From Nemania diffusa (taxonomy: Eukaryota > Ascomycota > Sordariomycetes > Xylariales > Xylariaceae): DNA of 64,000 nt. Positions within the stretch are counted from its first letter, which is position 1. The number at the start of each line of letters is the position of its first letter. The stretch lies in the NCBI GenBank assembly GCA_038501195.1, contig JBBPUQ010000004.1:1178001-1242000 (forward strand), given 5' to 3'. The position numbers and the translations under genes are program-made. Positions 14,801 to 27,100 of the stretch are shown piece after piece. Under the pieces are notes generated by a model. That model was not told the origin of the DNA. It worked only from the letters and a program-made list of their open reading frames with translations, and did no database searches.

Positions 14801-14939
14801 TGGCGAAGCTGCGCAGACCGAGAATAGCAGCACGGCGATCTTCGAGAAGAGTGGCGGAGCTCAGACGTCCGCTGAGGACAGTTATAGTATCACCGACCGA
14901 CTGCTTCGCGGGCGCAGCAGCAGCAATGCTCGAGAACAT
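11810..14939 (-). CDS. uso1: Uso1/p115 vesicle tethering factor
   Basis: Six exons: 14939-13950, 13891-12657, 12598-12346, 12286-12137, 12085-11975, 11905-11810; 944 aa. This golgin-like protein tethers ER-derived COPII vesicles to the Golgi before SNARE pairing. The N-terminal 640 or so residues form the armadillo-like Uso1/p115 head (leucine-rich helical repeats beginning M-F-S-S-I). Residues of about 690-900 are heptad-rich coiled coil, and the last 25 are almost purely acidic (runs of Glu then Asp), as in p115. The length is close to animal p115 (about 960) and far shorter than yeast Uso1. The first intron uses a weak GTTCGG donor, chosen because it restores the family-like P-I-R-A-E-A-L-T-T-C. 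The gene is divergent from rat1 and shares a 1.0 kb promoter region with it. Confidence 0.95.
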
Positions 14940-15961
14940 GGTTCGTTTATGTTCTTGCGTGATAGGGCCATTGGCAATAACAACTTATCATACGACGGAG
15001 CACATTGCGCAGTCAGGCAGGATAGGAGGCTTGAGACGAGGAACAAGGATTGGTGCGAATTCACTGGTTCTGTGATTTTCTATACGTTAATAATGGGTGT
15101 TGTAGTAGAGGCTGGCAGCAGGCACTTCAAAATCCAGAGAGTAGGTATTCAATCGAAATGCATCGTCCTAGATTGCTGTTCACTTCTACCAGCTCCCGGA
15201 CTCACTTATATTAATCCCTGAACCTAAGCTCGAGAGCCTCTAGCTGATAATTGCATACCTAAGCACTGAGTTGTGCTAGGAATATTGCATAAGCTAGCAG
15301 GTTAGAACCAATTGACGACCTGTGGCTAAATGTATCTAGCATACAATGGGTTAGGTACTATAAGTAACACATTTGATTGGTTCGTATTTATTTAGTGGGT
15401 CTTTTCTTACGCCATGGAATCCTGCAACCAGGTACCTACCTACCTAACCAAGCCAAGGACCGGTTCAAAGCCTTGTTGCGCAACCTTGCTCATCGACCTA
15501 CCTACATGACAATTTGTTCAGGTAGAGGGTGAATGCTGAAAGACAGAATTCCTTTGTCTCATGCAACTTGTCCTTCTCTTTTGATTTTCTAGATTTCTTA
15601 TAAGACTCCTACTTATCTAGTCATCGGTGCGTGACAGTTAGTTAGGAATCGGGAGAAGTAGAGAACTCAAGTTGTCGCTGTGTCGCATTTTTCTCCCCGA
15701 CATCCAGTTTACAGTCTACGAGTCGCGCGCAACGTCTCGATCGCATCAAATCCAATTCCAATCTCATTTCCTTATCCTTTCCGACACCACACGATAAAAT
15801 ACCTGCTGTCTCGTCAGTCTTCGATAACACACTTTCCCCGTACCTCCCGGGCGCGTCTCTGTTGAATCTCCCTATATAGGTAGACGAATTTTGACTTTCA
15901 TCGGCGTCGCCCTAATACCTGCAGACCACTGCCTCAGGTAACCACTCCTATAACCGTCAAT
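14940..15961. promoter_or_regulatory. Divergent promoter region uso1/rat1
   Basis: A 1.0 kb gap between two head-to-head housekeeping genes. No gene is seen. It holds a TACCTACCTACC cluster at about 15432-15450 and a long C/T-rich leader before the rat1 start. Promoter role is inferred from orientation only. Confidence 0.5.
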
Positions 15962-18900
15962 ATGGGTATCCCAGCTGCGTTCCGGTGGCTTTCCACCAAG
16001 TATCCCAAGATCATCTCGCCAGTCATTGAGGACAAGCCGATTACGATGGACGATGGCTCCGTGATACCCGTCGATACCACCCGCCCTAATCCGAATGGCG
16101 AAGAGTTCGATAATCTCTACCTTGATATGAATGGCATCGTCCATCCCTGTTCACACCCTGAGGACAAGCCTGCTCCTAAAGATGAGGAAGAGATGATGTT
16201 GGAGATTTTCAAATACACTGATCGTGTAGTGAACATGGTCCGCCCCAGGAAGCTGTTGATGATTGCTATTGGTAGGCACCACTCCCCCCCTAATAGGTAC
16301 TAATGTCTGTATTATTCTGAGGTCTCCGCTAACGATTTGCTTTCTACAGATGGTGTTGCCCCACGTGCGAAGATGAATCAACAGCGCTCTCGGCGCTTCC
16401 GCGCTGCTCAAGAGGCTAAGGATAAACAGGCGGATAAGGAGGAGTTGTTGAAGATGATCAAGCAACAGAATGGCGGTGTTTTGCCACCTGAGACCCTGGC
16501 TTCGTTAACTAAAAAAGCTTTTGATTCTAATTCAATTACTCCTGGTACCCCGTTTATGGACATCCTAGCTATCAGTTTAAGATATTGGTGTGCTTATAAG
16601 CTAAACACTGATCCTGGCTGGGCTAATATGAAAGTCATTATCTCCGATGCCACAGTACCTGGGGAGGGCGAGCACAAAATCATGAACTTCGTCCGTTCAC
16701 AAAGAGCCTCGCCTGACCACGACCCAAACACGAGACACGTGATATATGGGCTGGATGCTGATCTCATTATGCTTGGGCTTGCAACCCATGAACCTCATTT
16801 TCGTGTGCTCCGAGAAGATGTCTTTTTTCAGGACGGCAAGGCCCGAACCTGCAAGATATGTGGTCAGAAAGGCCATGACGCGCAAAAATGTCGCGGAGAA
16901 GCAAAACAGAAAGAGGGTGAGTTTGATGAGAAGGACAAAGCTGTCCAGCAAAAGCCATTTATATGGCTACATGTTTCAGTCTTGCGAGAATACCTCGCTG
17001 TAGAGCTTGAAGTCCCTGGCTTACCTTTTCGCTGGGACCTGGAACGAGCGCTTGACGATTGGGTTTTTATGTGCTTCTTTGTTGGCAACGATTTCCTCCC
17101 CCACCTCCCTGCTCTTGAGATTCGTGAGAACGGCATTGACACATTGACCGCCATTTGGAGAGATAACCTGACTTTTATGGGTGGCTATATGACCAAAGAT
17201 GGCCATGTTGACCTTGAGAGGGCGCAATTCATTCTTGATGGACTAGGAAAACAAGAGGATGCCATCTTCCGACGCCGGAAAGAAGTCGAGGATAGGCGAG
17301 AGGCAAGTTTTAAACGACGAAAATTGCAAGAACAACAACGCAATGGCCAGAACTTCAGCCAAGGAAACAAGGGCTATGGGAGCGTGCCTGAAAATGGCCT
17401 GCCCAGCGGGCTACCCAATGCTCTCACGCATGACATGATTGTCAAACGTGGCGTAACAGCTAGCGATGCTAATACGGCAAACAAGAGTGCTGCCGCTGTT
17501 CTCAAAAGCCAGATTCAAGGTCTGATGTCAACACCAGACAACAAAGGCCAGACAGAGACTCCAGAGTCACAGGCGCCTCCCTCTGGCTCGGCAAAACGGA
17601 AGGCATCCATGATGGAGGCTGGTGGTGCCAACACACCTGGTAGCGAATCGACCTCTACCGACGAACCAGAGGACAGCGTTCGGCTATGGGAGGACGGATA
17701 CGCAGATAGGTACTACGAGCAAAAGTTCCATGTCGAAGCCAAAGACGTGGCCTTCCGACAAAAAGTAGCTTGGGCATATACCGAGGGGCTGGCGTGGGTC
17801 CTTAGGTATTACTTTCAAGGCTGCCCCTCGTGGGAGTGGTTTTATCCATATCATTATGCACCTTTTGCCCAAGATTTCAAGGAACTTGCCAAACTAGAAA
17901 TCAAGTTTGAGAAGGGCAGGATCGCAAGGCCGTTTGAGCAGCTCATGAGCGTACAGCCGGCCGCCTCTCGCCATGTGCTTCCAGGCGTTTTTCACCCCCT
18001 AATGACAGAATCGGAGAGTCCGATTATCGACTTTTATCCAGAGGACTTCGTCGTTGATCTCAATGGTAAGAAGATGGCTTGGCAGGGTGTGGCGCTTCTA
18101 CCGTTCATTGAGATGCCCCGTCTGTTAGCTGCAATTGAGGAAAAATACCCGTTATTGACAGCGGAGGATGCTGCTCGTAACGAACCCGGCAACGAATATC
18201 TTTTGCTTTCCGAAGCAAATCAGGAGTTATACGATGATATCATCGCCAATTTCTATTCGAAAAGGCAGGGTGCTCCGAAGTATAAGCTTGATCCTCGTAA
18301 AAGCCAAGGCTTATCAGGCAAGATTGAGAAGATGCCGGAATATCTCCCTCATGGAACACTAGAATACCCACTGGAGCGGAAAGAAATGCCCAATGTTGAT
18401 GATGATCGATCCCTAACGTAAGTCTTCTACTCGTCTGCAATTCTTTTTTTATGGGAAATCGCTAACTTAAACTAGTACCCACTATCACATGCCGAATTCT
18501 TCGCATACACACAAGTCGATGCTATTACGGGGAGTCCGATTACCAGTGGCCGCCTTAAATAGTAGTGACATCGAGGAGCTCAAGGGCAAGACGCGAAACT
18601 CTGGTCGGAGTTATCGTGGGGCCCCTCTGGGACGTCACCATAACGATGGAAGAAGAGAGCGCATGAATTACGGGCCGGACTCCCGGCGTGACGGAAATAA
18701 TCGCCAGTATGGCAATGGGGGTCAACGCGGCGGACATAATGCATTCCCAGGCCCACCTCCTATGATCCCTCCGGGATGGGCGCCACCACCACCTCCAGGG
18801 TTTCCCGGGTTTGGAAACGGACTGCCACCGCCACCCCCGGCTTACCACGGTGGGGGTCGCGGCGGTTACGGTAATGGGAATTATGGAGGTCAGCCATATA

Positions 18901-19046
18901 CCCAACGACATGCGCCTCCGGGTGTGCCTCCTTATCAAGACTATGGAGGCCAGTATAACGGTCCGCCTCCTAGACATCAAGGACAAAATCGCCGGCCATA
19001 TGATGATGGGCGCGGTCAGCGTAATGGTCGTGGGCACGGCTATTAA
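15962..19046 (+). CDS. rat1: 5'-3' exoribonuclease Rat1 (Xrn2)
   Basis: Three exons: 15962-16271, 16350-18417, 18476-19046; 982 aa. This nuclear processive 5'-3' exonuclease trims rRNA and snoRNA ends and drives RNA polymerase II termination by the torpedo mechanism. The XRN N-terminal nuclease starts at M-G-I-P-A-A-F-R-W. Conserved acidic motifs are D-M-N-G-I-V-H near residue 59, Y-G-L-D-A-D-L-I-M near 236 and F-F-V-G-N-D-F-L-P near 346. A CX2CX4HX4C zinc knuckle lies near 271-284, a feature of Rat1 rather than Xrn1 in fungi. The C-terminal 150 residues are Gly/Arg/Pro/Tyr-rich (RGG-like), typical of filamentous fungal Rat1. A linker near 440-590 is low-complexity. Confidence 0.97.
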
Positions 19047-20245
19047 TGAAGACTGAGGAGACCGTGTTGTACTGTTCCACTATTGAATGCAAATAAATCA
19101 ATCAGTGAATAAGACGTGAGATGTCATTCCATACTCCCCTAGTGGCAGATCAACAGCAACGTCTATTTGTCTATAAAATACCGGAATGGTATCCGATTGG
19201 TGTTTTCAACATCTGCTGTATAATATTTTCCTTGCCATGGTTGGTAAATAATGGAAGACCTCGTGCCATCGATGATGGTTCAATAGAACGCTAGGCGCGG
19301 GGCAGCATCTGCCATGACCATTAAGGGATCCTTGCGTCGGTATTATGAAATACGATGTAGCTAGGCAGTCTACAGCAGGTAGTTATTAGTATCAGAGAAT
19401 GGATAGTAGAAAACAAAGAGCACGACCGCCAAGAATATGTAGTAAAGACAACCTAGCACTGATTACGCAGTACCTATACGTAGAATGTGACATGGACAAT
19501 TAGTAAGATGGCCCGTGCGATATCCGATGATGTTCTGCAGTAGCTCCGGAAACCAACCAGCATGGTGTCGTACTTCTCTTTATTACGATTAACCCGGCCC
19601 ACGATGCTATCTTCTAGCTTCTAGAGGATCGCCCCTTGAAACTACCTACCTACATAGCAATTACGCGTGGGCAAGAAGTGATCAATAGCCCACTGCACGC
19701 TACTACATGTATCTACCTACATTACATGCTTACATAGGTAGGTTCAGGAGTATATAGATACCTGTAGGTAGATTATGCACACGTATATTGTAGTGTGACA
19801 CCACTACCACGCTGGTAGGAAGGCATGTAGTACTGCAAATAGGTACCCATGCAACGCTATAGTGTATCTAGAGTGTGGAGGAGGTTGAATCTAAACCCCA
19901 CCGACCATCTCCACCTTAGGTACTACCTACTACGTAGGCAGCAGATAGAAGGTAGGCTAGGTTCGGAGATAGAAATCTCCAATAATATCTGTTACTTACT
20001 ATTTACTACCTCTTACCTGCTCATTTTCACCACCAAGGAAGCACCTTACATAGCTACTATCTATCTAGGTATGTACTTCTTGCACTTAGATTAGGTGCCT
20101 ACAGTACAGTACCTAAGATACATCAGGTAGGTTGGTTAGGTAGGTACCTTCTTGAAGTTGGCAGTCGGGCAGCCCATGGCCAGCAAAAATGGCTCGCAAA
20201 TGGCAGTGGCGGCCTTGATCGTCAACGGCCTGCCCGATCAGCGTT

Positions 20246-20280
20246 CACTGAGCGGGCGCTGAGCGGGTGCTGAGCGGGAC
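20246..20280. repeat. Three-copy 11-bp tandem repeat
   Basis: Three consecutive copies of an 11-bp unit with core CTGAGCGGG, differing at one or two positions. Seen directly in the sequence. Function unknown. Confidence 0.7.
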
Positions 20281-20603
20281 CCCTCCCCTCATAGTTCGCT
20301 GGTAGCTCGCTCGTAGTTTGATGAAGCTGGTGGGGTAGCCGACTCCGAACCCTCCACCTTGTTTTGCTCATTCGGCAGGTATTGGCAATTCTGATTTCTG
20401 TGCCTGCGCAGTGCGCACCAGCCGGAATCTGGTCCATCTCGTTGGTCCATCCCGTCCGGGCACAGTAGATAATGATATTGATGACATTCCCATTTGCATA
20501 CCTGCCTCCCTACATACCTATCTACAGGTATTCACAAGCTGAAAGGAGGGACTTATAGGCCGCCTACCTACCAGATTAATTAATAAATTTATCCAGCTCC
20601 ACC

Positions 20604-20690
20604 CACCGCCCACCGTCTGCCGTCTGCCGTCCACCGTCCACCGTCCATCGCACATCGCACATCGTACATCGTCGTCCACCCACCTAGGTA
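20604..20690. repeat. Degenerate short tandem repeat tract
   Basis: Runs of CCGTCTG, then CCGTCCA, then CATCGCA/CATCGTA words in tandem, all on one strand. It is a cytosine-rich microsatellite-like tract upstream of the RasGAP gene. Confidence 0.65.
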
Positions 20691-21087
20691 TCTTCACACC
20701 GTGCCTTGGGTATTATTTCCGACTCCAACTCCCAACGCCCAACGTTACCGCATCTGATCTGGTCGCTCGCTTCCCGGTGCCGGTGTCTCTGTCGCGCAAA
20801 ATAACATTCCTTACTGGTCGCCTGTGTGAATACGCCAGCTGTATGCTTGTGTTATCTACCCCAGCTTACCCCATCGTCGTCGTCGCCGTCATATGAATAT
20901 TCAAGTTTAAAAAATAAAATAAAAAATACAAAACAAAAAAACCCGAGACCCAGCTCCGAGATTCACGATTCACGATTTACGACCAGGTTACCCCCCATCT
21001 CGCCTATCTAATCGCTTTTCTACGTGTTGATAGCCTCTGCTCCGCTTCGTTTCGCAACATACCCTCTCGACCGCCCCGTCTCGCTAG

Positions 21088-21102
21088 ATGGCGCCGTCAT
21101 GA
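21088..21102 (+). promoter_or_regulatory. Upstream ORF 1 of the RasGAP gene (4 codons)
   Basis: ATG-GCG-CCG-TCA-TGA in the presumed leader of the Ira-type gene. Whether it is transcribed depends on the unknown start of transcription. Confidence 0.4.
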
Positions 21103-21155
21103 CGTTGAGCCGATTATACTCGATTGTGACTAAACGGTATCCGATCACAAGATGA
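21099..21155 (+). promoter_or_regulatory. Upstream ORF 2, stop overlaps RasGAP start codon
   Basis: An 18-codon ORF in another frame. Its TGA (21153-21155) overlaps the RasGAP ATG (21152-21154) as ATGA. It also overlaps the end of upstream ORF 1 at 21099-21102. Such an arrangement could limit translation of the main frame or feed it by reinitiation (inference). Confidence 0.45.
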
Positions 21156-24100
21156 ATAATGATGCCGGCCTGGTCGGTTCTCTGGTCGAAAGACTCACTT
21201 CCAGGGTACTTCTCTATTCCCTCTCACCTATCTATCACCTCAGTCCTGCACATGGGCCTTGTCTTTTCTCTTTCTTTCCTTTTCCTGCCTTCTTTCGCTA
21301 CCTGCGATCCATAAAGATATGGCTCTTTGCGCTGATTCTGATCCGCTCCTCGTAGCTCCCGCACCGCACTGCCACGCCCAGTTCGGAGCTCAAACATGAC
21401 GAGATCGCTACCATGACCCGCGCGAGCATCGTCAAACTCAGTGCGGCCTCGATAGCCCTCATTCTCCATTCGCTCGTATCGCTGCTCGAAGACGTCACAC
21501 GGCCCTTCAAAGCCTCTACACGCCCGGCCTATGTTATCCAATCCGAAATCTATATCGTTGCCCTGGCCGCCGATTGCTGTTCTGCCCATTGGCAGGCGCT
21601 TCGCAAATCTGGCTCAGACGGATCTCCCAGCGTCTCGCCAAATGCCTCGCCCAGCAACGTCCCAGTGCTGCCCAAGCCTCTGGAGGACAAATTAGTAAAG
21701 CGGATATTAAGTCACCTCACGCTTCTCGTCGAGCCCATACCAGATGGCTACGTCATACCGGCAAAGGCGATACTGGAAGACGACTTTGTCCACGAAATCT
21801 TGGACCCGCGGTATGAGGAGACCACGCGTAGTCTTACCTCGTCGAGCGGTTCGGACACCGCTCGTGATACTATCAGTTCGCGTGACAGCGATGACGAGGA
21901 CGACGAGGCCGAGCCGTATGTCAAAGTGATTGTCGAGTTTGTGAGCGCAGCAAACTGGTCAGCATCCTTCGACTATGTGAGGAGCGCCATACGTAGTAAG
22001 AGAGCAACTACTCCGGCCCAGGCAAACCCTGCCCCCAGCCAGGCCATGTCTGAGGAGGACAGAAATCTCTTAGTGATCACCCGGTTCCTTTCCTACTTAT
22101 GGGTTGACGTCCAGAAACTCAGTCTCGTCATGCAGGAGCTTAGCTCTACGTTCCTCCACTTTCGAAGAGTATATCAGAATACCGTGGCCCTAGTAGCGCC
22201 TCTGCTTATATTCAAATGGATCGAGCGCTATCCCCATGAGTTTGTGCGACTGCATAGCCAGCATAGGAAGCTTGATGGTGGGCCGGACACACTGGCTGAT
22301 ATGACCCATTCACTCGGCGATAATGGCAGGAGGCGATCATCCCTGTACCCCTTTCAGACAACCCTAATTATGCTCGTACCTGAGGTATTCGAAGTAGCAA
22401 GTGATCTCCGGGATGTCAAAGGCGGCAACATGGCCAAGAGGGTGGCATTCCTCGAGGGGCTTAGAAAGGGGTTGCGCAACAAGAATGAGACAGCGGGCGT
22501 ATGTCTAGTAATCCTTCTCCGTGCTGCTCGGCATTTCCCCTCCGACTCGGAATCTGCTTTCTTGAGCTATGTGATGGATATCCAAGATGAGTTAAGAGAT
22601 GCCGTGTTTCGTCGACATCCTACCGTCGGCGATGGCATTTCGTTCGAGCAAGACCTGACTACCACTGCGCTCATCAGCCTCATACATCTCAATCTCGACG
22701 CATATGTAGATTACATCGGGCAACTTTGCGCACAACCTACTGCTCCATTGTCTTTCAAGGTGGCCATTATGCAAACATGCTCCTACTTCGCTCGGAGACC
22801 GGATGCGCAAAATTACCGCCGTCTTTACATTGCCGTGGCTCCATTCATCCAACACATGTTGAAGGTAAGTTGTGTCATCCTCAAATAGGTCCCAGTGCGA
22901 GTGACTAACCGATCTAGTCCATGTCTGCGGTATCGACAGACCTCTATATCGGCGTTCGTCGATCGCATCGCAAGCCATCAATAACCGATGCAAGAATAAC
23001 AAATGGAGTTATAATATGCAATATCCTCAAATTTCTTAATGCGTCTCCACTAAGCCTGTTTGAGAGTACATCCTTAGATGCGGGAAATTCGGATTCATTC
23101 TACGAAGAAATATATGAATCATTTATATCGTGTTTAGTGACGGCAAATGACACTGTGAGGACATTGTCTCGGCCTTTGGCTCAGAGTATCTTGCCGACGA
23201 ACGGTCTTCTCGCGTCTGTGCGTCAAGCGACCCCTCTTGACTCAGACACCTTTAAGCTCAAATTTTGGACCCTGACGTAGGCAACGTGACGTCCCAGGTT
23301 ATCGGTAGCTGTCTTGGCTAACCCTTTTGCAGCTCCTCTGTCCTGATGGACATGTGCGACAAGTATTTCCAACAAGAAGAGGTTTCAATCCTAAAGTCCA
23401 TAAACTCTTACCTCGAGTCAGGATTCTTGTTGCTCTCCTCATGCCCAGTGAGCCCCCTTAATCGCGAGTTTTATCCCCCTCGGGCCTTCTAACACATACC
23501 AGGAACTATGCAAATTAGCCGAAGATTTCCCTGAGCGCGCGTCCGTTACTTTTAAAGCAGAGTCACTTCTCCTCGGAGCACTTTGCTCGCCAGAAATCGA
23601 GACCTGCCAGATTGTGACTTCTGCGCTGGGGCTTTTAAACGAGGAATGTCAGATTTTATTAAGAGAGAACCAGGACTCAAATGTGGCGACCCTTCAGCTG
23701 CCCAATTATGACATATTTGCCGATATCTCATCGCCTGCATTTAGGTTTACTGGCATGATGGCTTTTCAGAAGCGTACACGAGCACTTTTGCGACGTATCA
23801 CTTATCCGTCTTCTAGTATACTTGACGCTTGGGAGCGCGCTTTTGAGAAATGGATTCATCTATCAAAAGATATCTCAACAACGTCCATTGATGGTGTTGA
23901 TGAGAGGGCTTTCTCTGAATGGCGAAATCTGTCTGGATTTCTAGCCTCTCTTGGCGGTGTTTGCACCGCAGAGCAGGCTTATGGTGTCCTGGAGGAATCT
24001 GCTATGAGCGGGCTAAAATGGATTGACCGGGTAGTATCCGATGATTTCGAGGTCTCTATTCTTGACAGATACCTTCGTCAGAGCACACAGCTTCTCACAT

Positions 24101-27100
24101 GTTCCAATGTTCGTGTGAGGGAAACAATACGAGATGTTCTGTCTACGGAGATATCACCGCCTTTATATCAACCGCTATTCAAAGCCTTAGAGGCGGAACT
24201 CGAGAGTCTTTTCAAGGGCAACCTGGCTTCCGATAAAGATAGAGAGATCATCTTTGCCGAACAAGCAGCCTCACTTCTCAGAACTCTCGTAGAGAAGTTA
24301 GAGTCGCCCACTGAGCTGGGCGCTGCAGCATGTTTGGATTTCAGTTCACTAGGTCTTGAATTCGTCAAATTTCTCGACGGCGTAGCTGAGAACACCGCGA
24401 GTCTGCGGGTCAAGATAAAGGTTTGCCAGCTATGTGAGTGTGTTACCAGAAAAAAAGAACACTTGAATTTCCGTGATGACGTCAGGAAACGAAACCAGTT
24501 GCTGGAGTACATTTTTAGCTGGATCGCCCGGCCTCGTTCTCCTAAATTCGATACCCCTCGTGGAACAACAAGGCCAGATGAAGCAGCACAGTTGCAGAAA
24601 GATCTCGATAAGGCATGCTTTCGTTGTCTTGCTAGCCTCACATACAGGCTCCCTCTTCAACCAGGCGAGGGGCAGACCGATGCGGGCACTAGCGAGCTAA
24701 AATCTCAGATGTTCCATACGTATTTCAATCGATTTCTCTCGCTTCTCAACCACGAATCCCTCGAGAATGTTAGGGGAGAGACATTAGCACATGACGAAGC
24801 TGGGTCAACATCCGCGCTTGCCATTACCATTCTTTCGAACCTCTTAAGTGCCAATATCGACGTCGGATTGAAACATTCTCTGAGTATTGGATATCATGAA
24901 AATATCGAAATACGCACTGCTTTTGTGAAGGTGCTCTATAATATCTTAGTCCAGGGAACAGAATTCAGCACCTTGTCTGATAAGGCAGTCAATGAGAAAT
25001 ATAATGCCTTGCTACAGGTAAAACCAATCAAACTATTTAGTTCCGGGTACCTTACTAATGGTAACTTCACAGCTGCTCACCCAAGATATGAGCCTAGTTA
25101 CCGCTATCAGTACGGCTTGTCCGAGTGGCGAGGTCGAAGAGTTGACAGTAGCCCTACTAAACATCTTTGAATCCCGCGGGCTTGCGTTTGAGCTCATGGA
25201 GGCACTGATCAAGCAAGAGATTGAGGATACCGGTACGTTATGCATCCATCCATTGACGCTATATACTAACTAACATCCGCCATAGAGAACGAAGCCGAAA
25301 TCCTACGCCGCAATTGTGTCGCAACGAAGATGCTCTCCATCTATGCGAAGTGGAAAGGGTCAAACTATCTTAAGGCAACTTTACAGAAGGTGCTTGAGAG
25401 ATTGATGCTGACTTCTCATGATCTTGATCTCGAGCTTGATCCCTTAAGGTTGTCATCTCAAGAAGAACTACAAAAGAACGCTATGCAACTACGAATAGTC
25501 GCCAAGGTCTTTATAGACGACATCTGTGCGTCCTCTGTAAATATACCACCGTCGTTTAGAAAGATCTGCAGCATTGTAAGACCCCCTCCCCCCAATAATT
25601 TGGCATTCGCATTAGCTAACATCATAAGATATCCACTGCTGTCGTGCCGAAGTTCCAGGAAGCAAAATACACTGCCGTTGGGGCCTTCATATTTCTTCGG
25701 TTCTTCTGCCCAGCTATCGTAGCACCAGAATCGGAGAAGCTTGTGAACGAACCTCCTTCTAAAGAAATGCGACGCGGCTTACTTTTGATCGCCAAAGTTA
25801 TTCAGAACTTGGCAAATAACGTTCTATTTGGGGCCAAAGAGCAATACATGTACCCTCTAAACGACTTCTTGACCCAGAATATATACAAAGTGACGACATT
25901 TCTCCGGGAAATATCGGTAATAGAAGAAACGGTCTTTCATTTTTTCGCCCACAACTAAACTCCTCTTAGGTCCTCCCCGACAACCTCGATACTTCGCGGC
26001 CTGAACTCGAATCCTCTGACTTCGGGTCCTGCGTTATCCTGCACCGCTTCCTGTATGAGCATCGCGATAACGTAAGACAGCGCCTTATGTCTCAGCAACG
26101 AAGAGAACAAATACGTACCCCCAGTGAGCTTTCTCGTAGCCGTGCGCCAGCTCTCGACATACTCCCAGCCCTTGTCACCACCTTAGGTCCACCATCTCTA
26201 GCAATCACCTGGAATCGTCCACAAATCTCCGCAAACTACTTCACAACGTACTCTAGATTTCAGCATTTCATGCTCCGCAATGCATTCCGTGACACTGGCT
26301 CTTTCGTGGCATCTCGCGCTATATACGACGGAGGCGAAACCAAGGTATGTGCCGAATCCCTTCCCCCCCAAGATTGCATTTAGCTAATTCACATTGATTA
26401 CAGGACGGTCTCTCGGTGATTTTTATAATCCTCCGTCATATTGACCGAGATTCTATCGACCACGATTCTTTATTGTTTGCCTACTTTAAGGTTTGTCGTT
26501 ATCTATTACCTTCCCGCCGTTCATTTAGTTTCTATTTACCGAAACAGTAAATCCTATCCCGAAATAATCACTAATATTAAATCTTTTTAAGCTTGCAAGT
26601 CGTCTTTGGCATAAGCCGTTTGGTATATTCGTTGATGCAACGTGCGGTAACGGTGCTACTGACAATTATGACGCTCTTATGAAGCAGCTTGAGCTTCTCA
26701 CTCCTTCGGAAATGTCGAATCAACTCTCCAGATGTTATATTTACAATATGAATAGCACTTACAGGTATGGACAGTCTTGCACAAGGTATCAAGTCATATA
26801 CTGATGAGAGCAGGAAAACATTTCGGCGGAATCTTCGTATTGCTGGTAAACGCGAAGCTAGTTCACTCGACAAATTAAATATCGAAATACATCTTATTGG
26901 TACTATTCAGGAACTGTGGGCTCATTTCAATATTGAAAACGCCCGGTTTCCCAAGGAAATTCCCAGTGCAGCGAACGATGCACGACTTGTCTTCCAACCT
27001 GTCACTAGGCTCTCAAAAACCAAGGGAAAGATTGAGGTGACTATCAAGGTTGGCACTCAGTACGTCCAAGTCACAACAGTAAGGAAGCAAGAAGTCCATC

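Larger units (their letters stand above)
19047..21151. other. Intergenic region with short repeats; RasGAP promoter/leader
   Basis: About 2.1 kb with no supportable gene. Dense TACCTA/TAGGTA words occupy 19640-20160 and 20500-20580. Three tandem copies of an 11-bp unit (core CTGAGCGGG) lie near 20246-20280, and a degenerate CCGTCCA/CATCGCA tandem tract spans about 20604-20690. The right end is the leader of the RasGAP gene and contains two upstream ORFs. Confidence 0.6.

Noticed and set aside
18555..19037. 160-codon minus-strand frame opposite the end of rat1
   Set aside because: It is a shadow of the Gly/Arg/Pro-rich repeats of Rat1, with low-complexity composition and no splice context.
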